Assembly (NCBI RefSeq): GCF_016756315.1
Contig: NZ_AP024235.1
Coordinates: 2,914,001 to 2,978,000, forward strand
Reading direction: 5' to 3'
Length of the DNA stretch: 64,000 nucleotides
Origin: Alteromonas sp. KC3
GTDB lineage: Bacteria > Pseudomonadota > Gammaproteobacteria > Enterobacterales > Alteromonadaceae
The notes under the pieces are model-generated. The model was not told the DNA's origin and ran no database searches. It saw only the letters and a list, made by a program, of their open reading frames with translations. The position numbers and the translations under genes were made by a program. Below are positions 53,168 through 62,865 of the stretch, piece by piece (within the stretch, counting starts at the first letter, position 1; every line of letters starts with the position of its first letter).

Positions 53168-54868
53168 TTAGCAACACGCACAGTTACGTGCGTGCTTTTC
53201 CATTCCACCAATACCTGGGTTGAAGGTATTGGTGGGGTCTAAAGTACGATAAAAAGTGACAAGAGAATCTTCCGCTTTGTATAAGTGACCCACATTGTGC
53301 TCCGCAGGGTACTTAGCTCCCCTATCATCAAGTAACGCTAACATGTCTGCTTTTACTTGTTTCGCATCCGCTCCTTTTTTCAACACATAGTCTTGATGGA
53401 AAACGTGGCAAAAAAAATGGCCATAGTAGAGCGACTTATCAATATGTTGCGATATGTGCTCGGGCAAAGTTTCCACCCAATAAATGTCATTGCGTCGCAG
53501 GGCAATATCAAGCGCGAGTATTTCCCCTACGTCTTTTTGTTTAAGCGTTTGGTATCTTACCGCTGCACCGGCTGCTGCAAATCTCAGTAAAAAAGCCCTA
53601 TTTGCTTCATCTTCGGTACACGCTATGAATGCGCCTTTATTTGGTTTGCTTTCAAACAAATCACGGAGGTACACATTCGCTTCGTCTATACCCTTATCAC
53701 TCATCTTTACAATAAGATGATGTTCGTATTTGTCACGGAATTGTCGCAAGCGAGGCGGTATGTGATCTGGAAATAAGTGGCTTAACCGCTGCATTATTCG
53801 GTCAGATAAAAATGAAGGTAGAAAGCGCAGTTTGTTAGTAAAGGCATCGACTCTTCCTTTCACTGCGAAGAGTTTAGGTAGAAAGGTGGTCCCCAGATGA
53901 TGAATACTCAAAAACGTGTCTTTGCCATATTTATCAGCAATGTCGAACATGTCGCGATGCAAATATTCACCGACTTCAGGTAATGAGGAAAAGCCTTTCA
54001 GTATATCTCTTCGAATCTGGGTTAATACATCGGCATCATTGGTAGCAATGTAGAAGGTTTGCTCAGCATCAGGGACTGCGAAGGTATCTAGCACCACCGC
54101 AAATACTGCAATTTTGCCTGCACATCCGCTCGCTTCATACAATCTAGAAGGATCGGCATTGAACCGACTGGGTGTGTCTGCATCGACATTTCTAACGATA
54201 TCCTCGTAATCACTTGCGGATGCTTTCTTTTCGTTAAAATCGACCTGTTTATTGAAATTGCCAGCAGATAAATTGTTCAGTATCTCTTCTGGTGAGCTCC
54301 CGAGCGCTATACCCAGATGATTGACCAGCTGAAGCTTACCTTCTCGGTTAACCTGAGCATACAATGCTAATTCGGTATAAGCAGGACCCCGCTTAACCAA
54401 TGCGCCGCCAGAGTTGTTTGCAACACCACCTACTATCGATGCGCCAAGACAAGATGAACCAATAACCGAGTGAGGCGCTCTTTTAAGCGGTTTGAGTAAA
54501 TTTTCCAGTTTGTGCAGTGTCGCGCCAGGAAAGCTGATGACCTGCTTGCCACCATTTAGCAGCATAATGTCGTCCATCGCCAAAGTATTTATGATCACGA
54601 CAGGACGGTCATAATCATTCCCACTAGGCGTTGATCCCTCAGTTAACCCAGTTTTAGCCGCCTGCATAATTACGATACAATTTTCTTCGACACAAATTGA
54701 TAACAAGTGCCAGCATGCAATCAATGTTTTAGGAAATAAAACAGCAAGCGCATCACCCTCACCAGAACGCCATCCTTTTCGATAATGTGAGGTTTGTTGA
54801 TGACCATAGGCTACAGCCCCCTCTCCTACGACTGCTTTAAACTTCTCAATAATAAGAGATTCGCGCAT
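53168..54868 (-). CDS. dld: Quinone-dependent D-lactate dehydrogenase
   Basis: A peripheral membrane FAD enzyme that oxidises D-lactate to pyruvate and reduces quinone. The 566-residue protein (E. coli Dld 571) has the PCMH-type FAD domain with VIGSSCLGASIVGGVANNSGG (residues about 131-151), NPGIGGM near the C-terminus, and the C-terminal membrane-binding domain typical of Dld. It ends in HARNCACC, three cysteines in five residues, which is unusual. The first AAGGA lies upstream of the ATG at 54868. Confidence 0.9.
   Translation of the reverse strand: MRESLIIEKFKAVVGEGAVAYGHQQTSHYRKGWRSGEGDALAVLFPKTLIACWHLLSICVEENCIVIMQAAKTGLTEGSTPSGNDYDRPVVIINTLAMDDIMLLNGGKQVISFPGATLHKLENLLKPLKRAPHSVIGSSCLGASIVGGVANNSGGALVKRGPAYTELALYAQVNREGKLQLVNHLGIALGSSPEEILNNLSAGNFNKQVDFNEKKASASDYEDIVRNVDADTPSRFNADPSRLYEASGCAGKIAVFAVVLDTFAVPDAEQTFYIATNDADVLTQIRRDILKGFSSLPEVGEYLHRDMFDIADKYGKDTFLSIHHLGTTFLPKLFAVKGRVDAFTNKLRFLPSFLSDRIMQRLSHLFPDHIPPRLRQFRDKYEHHLIVKMSDKGIDEANVYLRDLFESKPNKGAFIACTEDEANRAFLLRFAAAGAAVRYQTLKQKDVGEILALDIALRRNDIYWVETLPEHISQHIDKSLYYGHFFCHVFHQDYVLKKGADAKQVKADMLALLDDRGAKYPAEHNVGHLYKAEDSLVTFYRTLDPTNTFNPGIGGMEKHARNCACC
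53174..53195 (+). terminator. Possible prsT terminator inside the dld 3' end
   Basis: CACGCAC and GTGCGTG (about 53175-53181 and 53187-53193) form a hairpin followed by CTTTTCC on the plus strand. It overlaps the convergent dld C-terminal codons. Confidence 0.5.
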
Positions 54869-54940
54869 TTGTTTTCCTTAAGCACTTTTGCTGCGCCACC
54901 AGTGTGACCAAGTGTTTATTTCTGCGTATCACTATATTGC

Positions 54941-54975
54941 AAAAAAGAAAGGCGCTCCATAAGAAGCGCCTTTTT
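54941..54975 (-). terminator. clpB terminator
   Basis: The stem AAAGGCGCT (54948-54956) with AGCGCCTTT (54965-54973), an 8-nt loop and a U-rich tail on the minus transcript. Confidence 0.85.
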
Positions 54976-54998
54976 AATCAACTAATGCGTGATATCAA

Positions 54999-57575
54999 TT
55001 ACTGACTCACAACAAAAAGTCCACTGTCGTCAGCATCAATGCGAATGGTCGACTCAGGCAATAATTCACCTGCCAGCAATTGTTGTGCAAGTGGATTTTC
55101 TACTTGTACTTGAATAGCACGCTTTAAAGGACGTGCACCAAATACAGGGTCGAAGCCCGCTTCTGCCAGTTTGTCCATTGCCGCTGCAGACAAGTTGAGC
55201 TTGTAACCTTTCTCAGCCAGTCTTGCTCGTAGTGACGCAAGCTGTATTTTTGCAATCGACTTGATTTCTTCTTTGCCAAGAGGATGAAACACCACTATGT
55301 CGTCGACACGATTAATAAACTCAGGTCTAAAATGCTGACCTACCACGTTCATCACGGCCGCCTTCATCTCTTCATATTGGTTTTCATTATGCTTATCTTG
55401 AATAATGTCTGAGCCCAAGTTTGATGTCATGATGACAACAGTATTCTTAAAGTCTACTGTGCGCCCCTGACCATCAGTCAAACGGCCATCGTCGAGCACT
55501 TGTAGCAATATGTTAAATACGTCTGGATGTGCTTTTTCAACCTCGTCTAACAGAATTACAGAATACGGTTTACGTCGTACTGCTTCTGTGAGGTAACCGC
55601 CCTCTTCATATCCAACATAACCAGGAGGAGCACCTACTAGCCGCGCAACAGAATGCTTCTCCATGAACTCAGACATATCAATACGCACCATGGCATCTTC
55701 GGTATCGAACATAAAGCCGGCCAGAGCCTTACAAAGCTCAGTTTTACCAACACCTGTCGGACCTAAAAATAGAAATGAGCCTATTGGACGGTCTGGATCA
55801 GAAAGCCCTGCTCGGGAGCGTCTAATGGCATTCGAAACCGCTTGAACCGCTTCGCTTTGTCCAACCACTCGCTTGTGGAGTACTTCTTCCATGCGAAGTA
55901 GTTTGTCACGCTCTCCTTCTAGCATTTTTGCTACAGGAATGCCCGTCCAACGCGACAACACATCAGCAATTTCTGCATCTGTTACTTTGTTTTTGACAAG
56001 TTTAGTTTCACGAGTTTCATTTTCTGCGGCTTGCTCTAGTTTAGCCTCTAGCTCAGGAATACGGCCATATTGCAATTCAGACATGCGGTTTAAATCTGAA
56101 GCACGTCGTGCAATTTCAAGGTCAAGCTTAGCTTGCTCAAGCTCACCCTTTATTGTTTGCGTCCCCTGCATGGCGTCTTTTTCATCTAGCCACACTTTCT
56201 CTAGTTCTGCATATTTACTTTCCGCTTGTTCACGTTCTAGCTCAATCATTTCTAAGCGCTTGTGACTAGCGTCGTCCGTCTCTTTTGCCAACGCTTGCTC
56301 TTCAAGCTTTAGCTGAATAATACGCCGTTCTAGACGGTCCATATCTTCTGGTTTTGAATCAATTTGAAGACGAATACTTGAAGCGGCTTCATCAATCAAA
56401 TCGATAGCTTTATCGGGTAATTGCCTATCACTTATATAACGGTGAGACAAACTTGCCGCAGCCACAATAGCAGGGTCAGTAATATCTACAGAATGATGCA
56501 GTTCGTAGCGCTCTTTAAGCCCGCGCAGTATAGCAATGGTATCTTCAACACTTGGCTCTTCCACTAGAACCTTTTGGAATCGACGCTCAAGTGCAGCATC
56601 TTTTTCAATGTACTGACGGTATTCGTCCAGCGTTGTGGCGCCTACGCAGTGTAACTCACCTCGAGCTAGAGCAGGCTTGAGCATATTGCCTGCATCCATT
56701 GCACCGTCACCTTTACCCGCGCCTACCATGGTGTGAAGCTCGTCGACAAAGAGGATTACACGCCCCTCTTCTTTAGCGAGTTCATTAAGTACCGCTTTTA
56801 AGCGTTCTTCAAACTCACCACGGTATTTTGCTCCCGCTACCAGCGCTCCCATATCAAGCGCCAACACGCGCTTATTTTTAAGTCCTTCAGGCACTTCCCC
56901 ATTAATAATACGCTGGGCAAGCCCTTCCACAATTGCGGTTTTACCCACACCAGGTTCGCCAATTAACACAGGATTGTTTTTTGTTCTGCGCTGCAACACC
57001 TGCACGGTTCGTCGAATTTCGTCGTCTCGCCCGATGACAGGGTCTAATTTTCCTTGCTCTGCACGCTCGGTTAAGTCTGTCGTATACTTTTCTAGCGCTT
57101 GCCTAACATCTTCTGCATTTGGATCTGTGACTTTTTGACCACCACGCATATCGTCAATGGCCGCTTCAATAGCGTCTTGCTTAATATTCAAGCTCTTAAG
57201 AATTTCACCTAATCGCCCTTTGTCTTGCAACGCAGCGAGTACAAAAATCTCTGACGTGATGTATTCGTCTTTGCGCTGCTGCGCTATTTTGTCACACAGA
57301 TTAAGTAGCACACCGCTGTCTTTACTTAACTGAACATCACCGCCAATACCCTCGATTCTTGGAAGACGTTCGATAGCTTGACTTAATGCAGAACGCAGAG
57401 CATTTACATTGATATTAGCTTGGTCTAACAGTGGTCGTACTGAGCCGCCTTGCTGATTGAGCATGGCAGTCATTAAATGTACAGGTTCTATGTATTGATG
57501 ATCTCGACCCAATGCGAGTGATTGAGCATCGGATATAGCGAGCTGAAATTTACTGGTAAATCTGTCTAATCTCAT
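54999..57575 (-). CDS. clpB: ATP-dependent chaperone/disaggregase ClpB
   Basis: ClpB (Hsp100) solubilises protein aggregates with DnaK. The 858-residue protein (E. coli 857) has the Clp N domain (1-145), NBD1 with [10 protein letters not shown] (Walker A, near 206), the coiled-coil middle domain (about 410-530), and NBD2 with [12 protein letters not shown] (near 605). It is followed by pgeF, rluD and bamD genes on the same and opposite strands, as in E. coli (order bamD-rluD-yfiH-clpB). Confidence 0.98.
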   Translation of the reverse strand: MRLDRFTSKFQLAISDAQSLALGRDHQYIEPVHLMTAMLNQQGGSVRPLLDQANINVNALRSALSQAIERLPRIEGIGGDVQLSKDSGVLLNLCDKIAQQRKDEYITSEIFVLAALQDKGRLGEILKSLNIKQDAIEAAIDDMRGGQKVTDPNAEDVRQALEKYTTDLTERAEQGKLDPVIGRDDEIRRTVQVLQRRTKNNPVLIGEPGVGKTAIVEGLAQRIINGEVPEGLKNKRVLALDMGALVAGAKYRGEFEERLKAVLNELAKEEGRVILFVDELHTMVGAGKGDGAMDAGNMLKPALARGELHCVGATTLDEYRQYIEKDAALERRFQKVLVEEPSVEDTIAILRGLKERYELHHSVDITDPAIVAAASLSHRYISDRQLPDKAIDLIDEAASSIRLQIDSKPEDMDRLERRIIQLKLEEQALAKETDDASHKRLEMIELEREQAESKYAELEKVWLDEKDAMQGTQTIKGELEQAKLDLEIARRASDLNRMSELQYGRIPELEAKLEQAAENETRETKLVKNKVTDAEIADVLSRWTGIPVAKMLEGERDKLLRMEEVLHKRVVGQSEAVQAVSNAIRRSRAGLSDPDRPIGSFLFLGPTGVGKTELCKALAGFMFDTEDAMVRIDMSEFMEKHSVARLVGAPPGYVGYEEGGYLTEAVRRKPYSVILLDEVEKAHPDVFNILLQVLDDGRLTDGQGRTVDFKNTVVIMTSNLGSDIIQDKHNENQYEEMKAAVMNVVGQHFRPEFINRVDDIVVFHPLGKEEIKSIAKIQLASLRARLAEKGYKLNLSAAAMDKLAEAGFDPVFGARPLKRAIQVQVENPLAQQLLAGELLPESTIRIDADDSGLFVVSQ

Positions 57576-57794
57576 AATCTCAACCTAAAAAGAAAACATA
57601 AAATGTTTTTAATTCGATGATGTAGTTATGGGATCTGGTGATTTATGATTCAAGTACGAAAATGCAATCTTGGCTAAAAAGGTGCCGAAAGCGGCCAAAA
57701 ACATCAAAATAGTTGATTTAGAACAAACTACAGATAATACAAAATGGCTTAGTCACGCGGCTTATCCAATCAGCTGCGAGAACAGAAGTACCGT

Positions 57795-58520
57795 TTACTT
57801 AATGCCAATTACACTCACAATGCGCCCAGTCGCACGTTTACCTTGGTGCGTTGCATGTCGATAAGAATAAAAAAGATCATTGCGGCAGTATGTACAGAGT
57901 TCACTTTGAGTTACGTTATCTACGCCTAATGCATTTAGTTGAGTTTGTGCAATAAATGGCAGGTCCAAAAGAAATTTATCAACTGAATCATTTGTAGAAA
58001 GCGCATCGGGATATGATGAAAACACCCCAGCAACACGTTCATCTACCTCGTAACACTGTTTGCAAATAGCTGGGCCAATCCATGCGAGTAATTCACTTGG
58101 CGCACTTTCGAAACGACAGACAGCGTTTGCAATCACGCCATTTTCCAGTCCTTTCCAGCCAGCATGCACTGCAGCCACTTCTGTTCCCTTGGTATTGCAC
58201 ATTAAAATAGGAACGCAATCAGCAGTCATTACCGCACAATAATAATGGGGTGATTGTGAGTACGCTGCATCGGCAGTTGTATCGATAGTTGGTAACGCAA
58301 CAACGCGGTTAGAGTGTACCTGCTCTAACCACGTTAATTTTTCGTGCTGTGGCAGAAGTGCTCGGTTCTTTTTGACGAGCAATAAGTCATCGCCAACATG
58401 CGCTCCTACGTTTAGTCCATGATAATCACCAAGACTGACACCTCCAAGTCGCGTACTTGTGTATGCAACAATATTGTCGGGTGAGCGCCAATGTGGTTTT
58501 ATCGTCTTGGTCACCGACAT
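57795..58520 (-). CDS. pgeF: Peptidoglycan editing factor PgeF (YfiH, DUF152/laccase-domain)
   Basis: PgeF is a purine nucleoside/laccase-like enzyme that removes misincorporated L-serine at the UDP-MurNAc-peptide stage. The 241-residue protein (E. coli 243) has the predicted zinc ligands His69 (QVHS), Cys102 (TADC) and His119 (AVHAGWKG). It starts 4 bases after rluD ends, and the two are almost certainly co-transcribed. Confidence 0.93.
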   Translation of the reverse strand: MSVTKTIKPHWRSPDNIVAYTSTRLGGVSLGDYHGLNVGAHVGDDLLLVKKNRALLPQHEKLTWLEQVHSNRVVALPTIDTTADAAYSQSPHYYCAVMTADCVPILMCNTKGTEVAAVHAGWKGLENGVIANAVCRFESAPSELLAWIGPAICKQCYEVDERVAGVFSSYPDALSTNDSVDKFLLDLPFIAQTQLNALGVDNVTQSELCTYCRNDLFYSYRHATHQGKRATGRIVSVIGIK

Positions 58521-58524
58521 ACGA

Positions 58525-59508
58525 CTACAGCATATCCTGCGGGTTGTCTTCGGTGTCTTTTTTGACAGCCTTTAACAAGTCTTGCATATCCTGTGGCAAC
58601 GGTGCTTTCCACGTCATCCACTCTTCTGTTTCTGGATGGAAGAGAGACAACTGCGCTGCGTGTAGCGCTTGACGCTGAAACCCTCGAAGAGCACTGATAA
58701 ACGCTTCCGATGCACCTTTAGGTAAACGCGGACGACCGCCATATACTTGATCGCCCAACAAAGGATGTTTGATGTGCGCCATGTGCACACGAATCTGGTG
58801 CGTTCGTCCGGTTTCAAGTTTTAAGCGCAAATGCGTGTATGCTCGAAACTTCTCTATCACGCGGTAATGCGTTACGGCTGGTTTGCCCATTTCGCGAACC
58901 GCCATATGCGTGCGTTTGGTTGCGTGTCGACCAATTGGCGCGTCTACAATTCCACCTGCAACCATAGTTCCCAATGCAACTGCTTCGTACTCACGGCTCA
59001 TCTCACGACGTTGAAGTTGATCAACAAGATGGGTTTGCGCAGGTATTGTCTTTGCCACAACCATCAATCCGGTAGTGTCTTTATCGAGACGATGAACGAT
59101 ACCCGCACGCGGAACTTTATCGATATCAGGAACATGATTAAGCAGTGCATTTAGTACTGTACCACTAGGATTCCCCGCACCAGGGTGTACTACCAAATCA
59201 GCAGGTTTATTGATTACCAAAATGTGGTCATCTTCATAAACAATGTTGAGGGCAATGTCTTGTGCTTTGCTCGTTACTTGAACGTCCATTTCGGCCTTGA
59301 CGGTAATCACTTCGTCCATCTCCATTTTATGGCGAGGTACTGTGATAACTTCTCCGTTTACCGCTACGTTCCCATCTAAGATCCAAGTTTTTAACTTGGA
59401 ACGTGAATATTCAGGGAACAAATCAGCTAAAACCTGATCTAACCGTAAACCAAAATGCGCAGCTTCCGTTGAAGCTTCTAATTGTATTGTGTTGGGCGAC
59501 TGTGTCAT
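58525..59508 (-). CDS. rluD: 23S rRNA pseudouridine synthase RluD
   Basis: RluD makes pseudouridines 1911, 1915 and 1917 in helix 69 of 23S rRNA. The 327-residue protein (E. coli 326) has an N-terminal S4 domain (about 18-80) and the catalytic Asp142 in HRLDKDTTGL. It is divergent from bamD, as in E. coli, with a gap of 186 bases. Confidence 0.96.
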   Translation of the reverse strand: MTQSPNTIQLEASTEAAHFGLRLDQVLADLFPEYSRSKLKTWILDGNVAVNGEVITVPRHKMEMDEVITVKAEMDVQVTSKAQDIALNIVYEDDHILVINKPADLVVHPGAGNPSGTVLNALLNHVPDIDKVPRAGIVHRLDKDTTGLMVVAKTIPAQTHLVDQLQRREMSREYEAVALGTMVAGGIVDAPIGRHATKRTHMAVREMGKPAVTHYRVIEKFRAYTHLRLKLETGRTHQIRVHMAHIKHPLLGDQVYGGRPRLPKGASEAFISALRGFQRQALHAAQLSLFHPETEEWMTWKAPLPQDMQDLLKAVKKDTEDNPQDML

Positions 59509-59694
59509 AACACCATTGATTACGTCTAAAAAAGAGTATTATAACAACTATTCACGCTGTACACTGCGTTGTTTACGTTTTTGTATGGTTTTTCTCACCG
59601 TTAGTACGTTAGAATGCAATTAAAGTGTTGTTGTTTAACACGTGAGCTTAGACAGCGAAGTATTTAAACTGTTTAGCAGGAAACTAGAATTATT

Positions 59695-60459
59695 ATGAAA
59701 TCATTTCGTTTACTAGCGCCGGTCTTATTAGGTGCTGTGATATCTGTCGCAGGATGCAGTTCTTCAGATAATGAAGAGAAAGCCGTTTTAGCTAACATGG
59801 GTGCGCAGCAACTTTACGACAGTGCGAAGCAAAGTATGGAAGTCGGCAACTTCAGCGCGGCTGCACAAACATTGAGCGCATTAGACTCACGCTATCCTTT
59901 CGGTCCTTTATCTCACCAAGTTCAACTTGATCTGATTTATAGCTATTACAAATCAGGTAAGATTGATGAGACGTTAGCAACTATCGACCGCTTTATTCGT
60001 TTAAACCCAAATCATTCAGACGTTGATTACGCTTATTACATGCGTGGCTTGACTAATATGGAGTCTGATAGCAATTTATTTCAGGAATTGATGAATATCG
60101 ATCGTACAGATAGAGACCCCTCCAAATCTCGTCAAGCATTCGAAGATTTTCGACGTCTTATTCAGCAATATCCTGATAGTAAATACGCTGCGGATGCAAA
60201 ACAGCGTATGGTATACATCAAAGACCGCTTAGCACGCTATGAGATTGCCATTGCGCGTTTTTATATGCGAAGAGAAGCTTACGTAGCAGCTGCAAATCGT
60301 GGGCGCTATGTAATTGAGCACTTCCCGAATACAACGCAAGTTCAACAAGCTCTTGAAATAATGGTTTCAAGCTACGAGCAGCTAGGGCTAACGGAATTGC
60401 GTGATAACGCAATGAAGACACTAAAGCTTAATTATCCAGAAAGTGACTTTATCAGTTAG
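59695..60459 (+). CDS. bamD: BamD outer-membrane protein assembly factor
   Basis: BamD is the essential lipoprotein of the BAM complex that inserts beta-barrels into the outer membrane. The signal peptide ends in VAGC with lipidated Cys21, and five TPR motifs fill about residues 40-240. It has 254 residues (E. coli 245). It is divergent from rluD and followed by a strong terminator. Confidence 0.96.
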   Translation: MKSFRLLAPVLLGAVISVAGCSSSDNEEKAVLANMGAQQLYDSAKQSMEVGNFSAAAQTLSALDSRYPFGPLSHQVQLDLIYSYYKSGKIDETLATIDRFIRLNPNHSDVDYAYYMRGLTNMESDSNLFQELMNIDRTDRDPSKSRQAFEDFRRLIQQYPDSKYAADAKQRMVYIKDRLARYEIAIARFYMRREAYVAAANRGRYVIEHFPNTTQVQQALEIMVSSYEQLGLTELRDNAMKTLKLNYPESDFIS

Positions 60460-60477
60460 CAATAACTGAATTTTAGA

Positions 60478-60513
60478 AAACAAAAAACGCACTTAATAGT
60501 GCGTTTTTTGTTT
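60478..60513. terminator. Bidirectional terminator between bamD and chrR-like gene
   Basis: A 16-bp perfect stem AAACAAAAAACGCACT (60478-60493) with AGTGCGTTTTTTGTTT (60498-60513) and a TAAT loop. It serves both convergent genes. Confidence 0.9.
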
Positions 60514-60520
60514 GCCGAGG

Positions 60521-61291
60521 CTATCTAAAAAAGAGGTGGCTAAACGGATTCAACAAGCGCGCTAAACCCGATGTAAAATGAAGTGGTTGGTCTACAATGC
60601 TGAACACTAAACACCCTTCTTTTGCGTCAGCCCTTGGTGTGTGGGTTTTATCACCGTCCATATAGATAAAATCCCCTGTGTCATAAGAGTTAAGTCCATC
60701 ACTGAATTCACCGTCAATGACGAGCGTGTACTCTGTACCTCTATGGGTGTGCTCAGGAACACTTCCCCCCTGCCCCATGAATATAAAGTTTGCAACGCCC
60801 TGATTACCTAAATCAACCGGGGCCTGCCACAATTTGCCGACTAGGCTTGACCAATTTCCCGTTTTTGTCACATAGCGTTGCAACGTACGCGGAAGTTTAA
60901 ACGTGCGACCATCAAGCTCAATAGTGCTCATCTGTGATGTATTTTGAGTTTTAACTTGAGCGGGGATGCTCTCTCGATAAGGACGGGTGCTGACGATAAC
61001 ATCTGTGTCGTCAAAGTCGCCATCATAGAGTACATCATCTTGGCTGGTTTGAGCGTCGTCAGGCTCAGAAGTAATGGATGACAACATGTCACCAAAAGCA
61101 GCACCAGCATCACCGAATGCATCTACATCTGACATCAACTGTGCGGCTAGTGCCTCTGTTTCCAACTCGACTTGAGATCTACACCTACTGCACATATCAC
61201 AGTGGGCTGCGACCATCAGAGATATCGCTGGAGATAGACCGCCTTCAACAAATTCGCTAAGTTGTCGAGGTGTTGGGTGAAACTTAATCAT
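60521..61291 (-). CDS. chrR: ChrR-family zinc anti-sigma factor
   Basis: A 256-residue cytoplasmic anti-sigma factor. The N-terminal ZAS zinc motif is H30-x3-C34-x2-C37. The C-terminal cupin domain (about 150-250) has PEHTHRGTEYT metal ligands. In Rhodobacter ChrR releases the ECF sigma factor when singlet oxygen is sensed; a similar photo-oxidative response is likely. It overlaps the sigma factor gene by 8 bases, so the pair is coupled. The insert between the two domains (about 60-130) is long and acidic. Confidence 0.93.
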   Translation of the reverse strand: MIKFHPTPRQLSEFVEGGLSPAISLMVAAHCDMCSRCRSQVELETEALAAQLMSDVDAFGDAGAAFGDMLSSITSEPDDAQTSQDDVLYDGDFDDTDVIVSTRPYRESIPAQVKTQNTSQMSTIELDGRTFKLPRTLQRYVTKTGNWSSLVGKLWQAPVDLGNQGVANFIFMGQGGSVPEHTHRGTEYTLVIDGEFSDGLNSYDTGDFIYMDGDKTHTPRADAKEGCLVFSIVDQPLHFTSGLARLLNPFSHLFFR

Positions 61292-61895
61292 TGTCGTGTA
61301 GCATTACCTTTAAACGCTGAAGCGCTAGACGAGTTCTTGATTTCACCGTACCTAGGGGTATCGATAATTCGTCTGCCACCTCTTGCTGTGACTTCCCATC
61401 GATATAAATCGCTTCAACCACCGCTTTTTGTTTAACAGGCAGTGATTCGAATAAGTGACCAATTTGCTCTAATGTAACCTGCTCGTCAAGTGGCGCTTCA
61501 TTTACGTCGGCAGTCTGCTCACACAGCACAGGCCATAAATCATCAGAGCACACATCCTCTTTTCTGTTTTGCAGCTTTCTGAGCATGTCGAATCGAATGT
61601 TGCGCGCAATGGTGAAAATCCACGTAGAAGGTGAGCCCTTCTCTGCGTTGAATAAGTGCGCCTTTTGCCACACGTTCGACATAGTATCTTGAACCAACTC
61701 CATCGCCAAAGCTTCATTACCCATCTGCTTTAATGCGTATGAACGTAAACGAGGTGCAAAGTAATTAAACACTCTTGCAAATGAACGCTTACATCTCTCG
61801 TTCGCAACCGCTACAAGGTAATCAGACATTTCGGTAGCACACTCTTTTGGTTTGATTGTGCTATTGCTTTGTTCCAATGGAATTCCAACTAACAT
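61284..61895 (-). CDS. rpoE: ECF sigma factor of the ECF11 (RpoE/ChrR) type
   Basis: A 203-residue ECF sigma factor with a sigma-2 region (about 38-106; FNYFAPRLRSYALKQMGNEALAMELVQDTMSNVWQ, broken for description) and a sigma-4 region (about 145-200) with the HTH QQEVADELSIPLGTVKSRTRLALQRLK, also broken. Together with the overlapping ChrR-like gene it is of the ECF11 group. A start at 61895 is preceded by AGGCGG. In this group the factor turns on a photolyase, cyclopropane fatty acid genes and its own gene. The downstream plus-strand operon here (NTF2-like, SDR) is of the same type. Confidence 0.92.
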   Translation of the reverse strand: MLVGIPLEQSNSTIKPKECATEMSDYLVAVANERCKRSFARVFNYFAPRLRSYALKQMGNEALAMELVQDTMSNVWQKAHLFNAEKGSPSTWIFTIARNIRFDMLRKLQNRKEDVCSDDLWPVLCEQTADVNEAPLDEQVTLEQIGHLFESLPVKQKAVVEAIYIDGKSQQEVADELSIPLGTVKSRTRLALQRLKVMLHDND

Positions 61896-62014
61896 ATGAT
61901 TCGTCCGCCTTTCCGTTTTGGTTCTGATATTCTACGGCGAATTGGCATAAAGTGATTGCACTATTTGAATTACGTTTTTGTAATGTACATTACCTGTAAT
62001 ATTTACACTCAACG

Positions 62015-62590
62015 TTACGCAATGAGTGCAGACAGGTAATGTAAAAGCCCTGTACATTCTTTCTGCGCCAAAAAATACTGCTTCTGCGCTCCATCAACAG
62101 GTAGTAGTTCCAACCACCTGTTGAGAACCCAGTTAGGGCAATCAAATTTTGGGGCATCGTATAAAGATGCAAGTTCTTCGTAATCGCTAAAAATCTCTTT
62201 AAGCCGCTCGTCCATAGGCGCTAACTGTTGAGGTGCTAATGTACAGTCCCACTGCGACATTGGCTTGCATGTACCTGTGCGCAAACCATCTTTTTCGGTT
62301 TGAATATCCGACACCTCGACTAACCTAGAACCAGCAACCTTTATGCCAAGCAACCCATCATCCAACATATCGAAGTCAACAACGTGTGCCATTGTTCCTA
62401 TTTTATGAATATGTTCATTGAGGTCTTTATCGCCGCTGGCATTGAGCATACACATTACAAAGCCTTTGTTTTCAGCGCATGCCTCTTTGACCATCCTCAA
62501 GTATCGCGGCTCGAAAATACGCAGCGCCATACGTCCCTCAGGTAAGAGATGCGCAGACAATGGAAATAATGGAAATCGATCTTCACTCAT
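62015..62590 (-). CDS. Lon N-terminal domain (LON substrate-binding) protein
   Basis: A 191-residue protein with the N-terminal substrate-binding domain of Lon (FPLFPLSAHLLPEGRMALRIFEPRYLRM, near residues 6-33) but no AAA+ or protease part. Proteins of this group stand alone in many bacteria; the function is unclear. It is upstream of the sigma factor on the same strand with a gap of 119 bases, so it may have separate transcription. Confidence 0.88.
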   Translation of the reverse strand: MSEDRFPLFPLSAHLLPEGRMALRIFEPRYLRMVKEACAENKGFVMCMLNASGDKDLNEHIHKIGTMAHVVDFDMLDDGLLGIKVAGSRLVEVSDIQTEKDGLRTGTCKPMSQWDCTLAPQQLAPMDERLKEIFSDYEELASLYDAPKFDCPNWVLNRWLELLPVDGAQKQYFLAQKECTGLLHYLSALIA

Positions 62591-62648
62591 AAATTACACT
62601 TCCGAAAACACGAAATTACCTACGCAAGTGGGTACGAATTGGATCGAA

Positions 62649-62665
62649 TGTGAAAAATTTTCACA
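62649..62665. promoter_or_regulatory. Perfect 17-bp palindrome
   Basis: TGTGAAAAATTTTCACA has exact dyad symmetry about position 62657. It resembles a CRP half-site pair, but the spacer is 7 instead of 6 bases, so CRP is uncertain. It lies 17 bases upstream of the candidate ECF promoter, where a regulator could bind. Confidence 0.5.
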
Positions 62666-62681
62666 CTTTCGCTTTAAAACG

Positions 62682-62710
62682 TGATCTCTTAGCAACTAGA
62701 CACTGTATTG
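62682..62710 (+). promoter_or_regulatory. Candidate ECF11 (ChrR-type) promoter
   Basis: TGATCT (62682-62687), an 18-base spacer and TATTG (62706-62710) match the TGATC-N18-TA pattern of Rhodobacter sigma-E promoters. It is 156 bases upstream of the NTF2-like gene and would make that operon a target of the sigma factor at 61284-61895. This is an inference from a pattern match. Confidence 0.5.
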
Positions 62711-62865
62711 TGAACAAAGAATAAAAAAATGAAATAACTAAATCAAAGACTTGCACTGCGCACAAAAAAACACCAACCTAAAAATTGCAAATACTTAGGT
62801 TTTAATTGCAGGTTAGACTTTTGGTTAATTTTTTAATGTAACCGCTCGTTTAGAGGGAAAGCTGG

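Noticed and set aside
62649..62665. CRP-binding site
   Set aside because: TGTGA and TCACA are separated by 7 bases instead of 6. I list it as an unassigned palindrome only.
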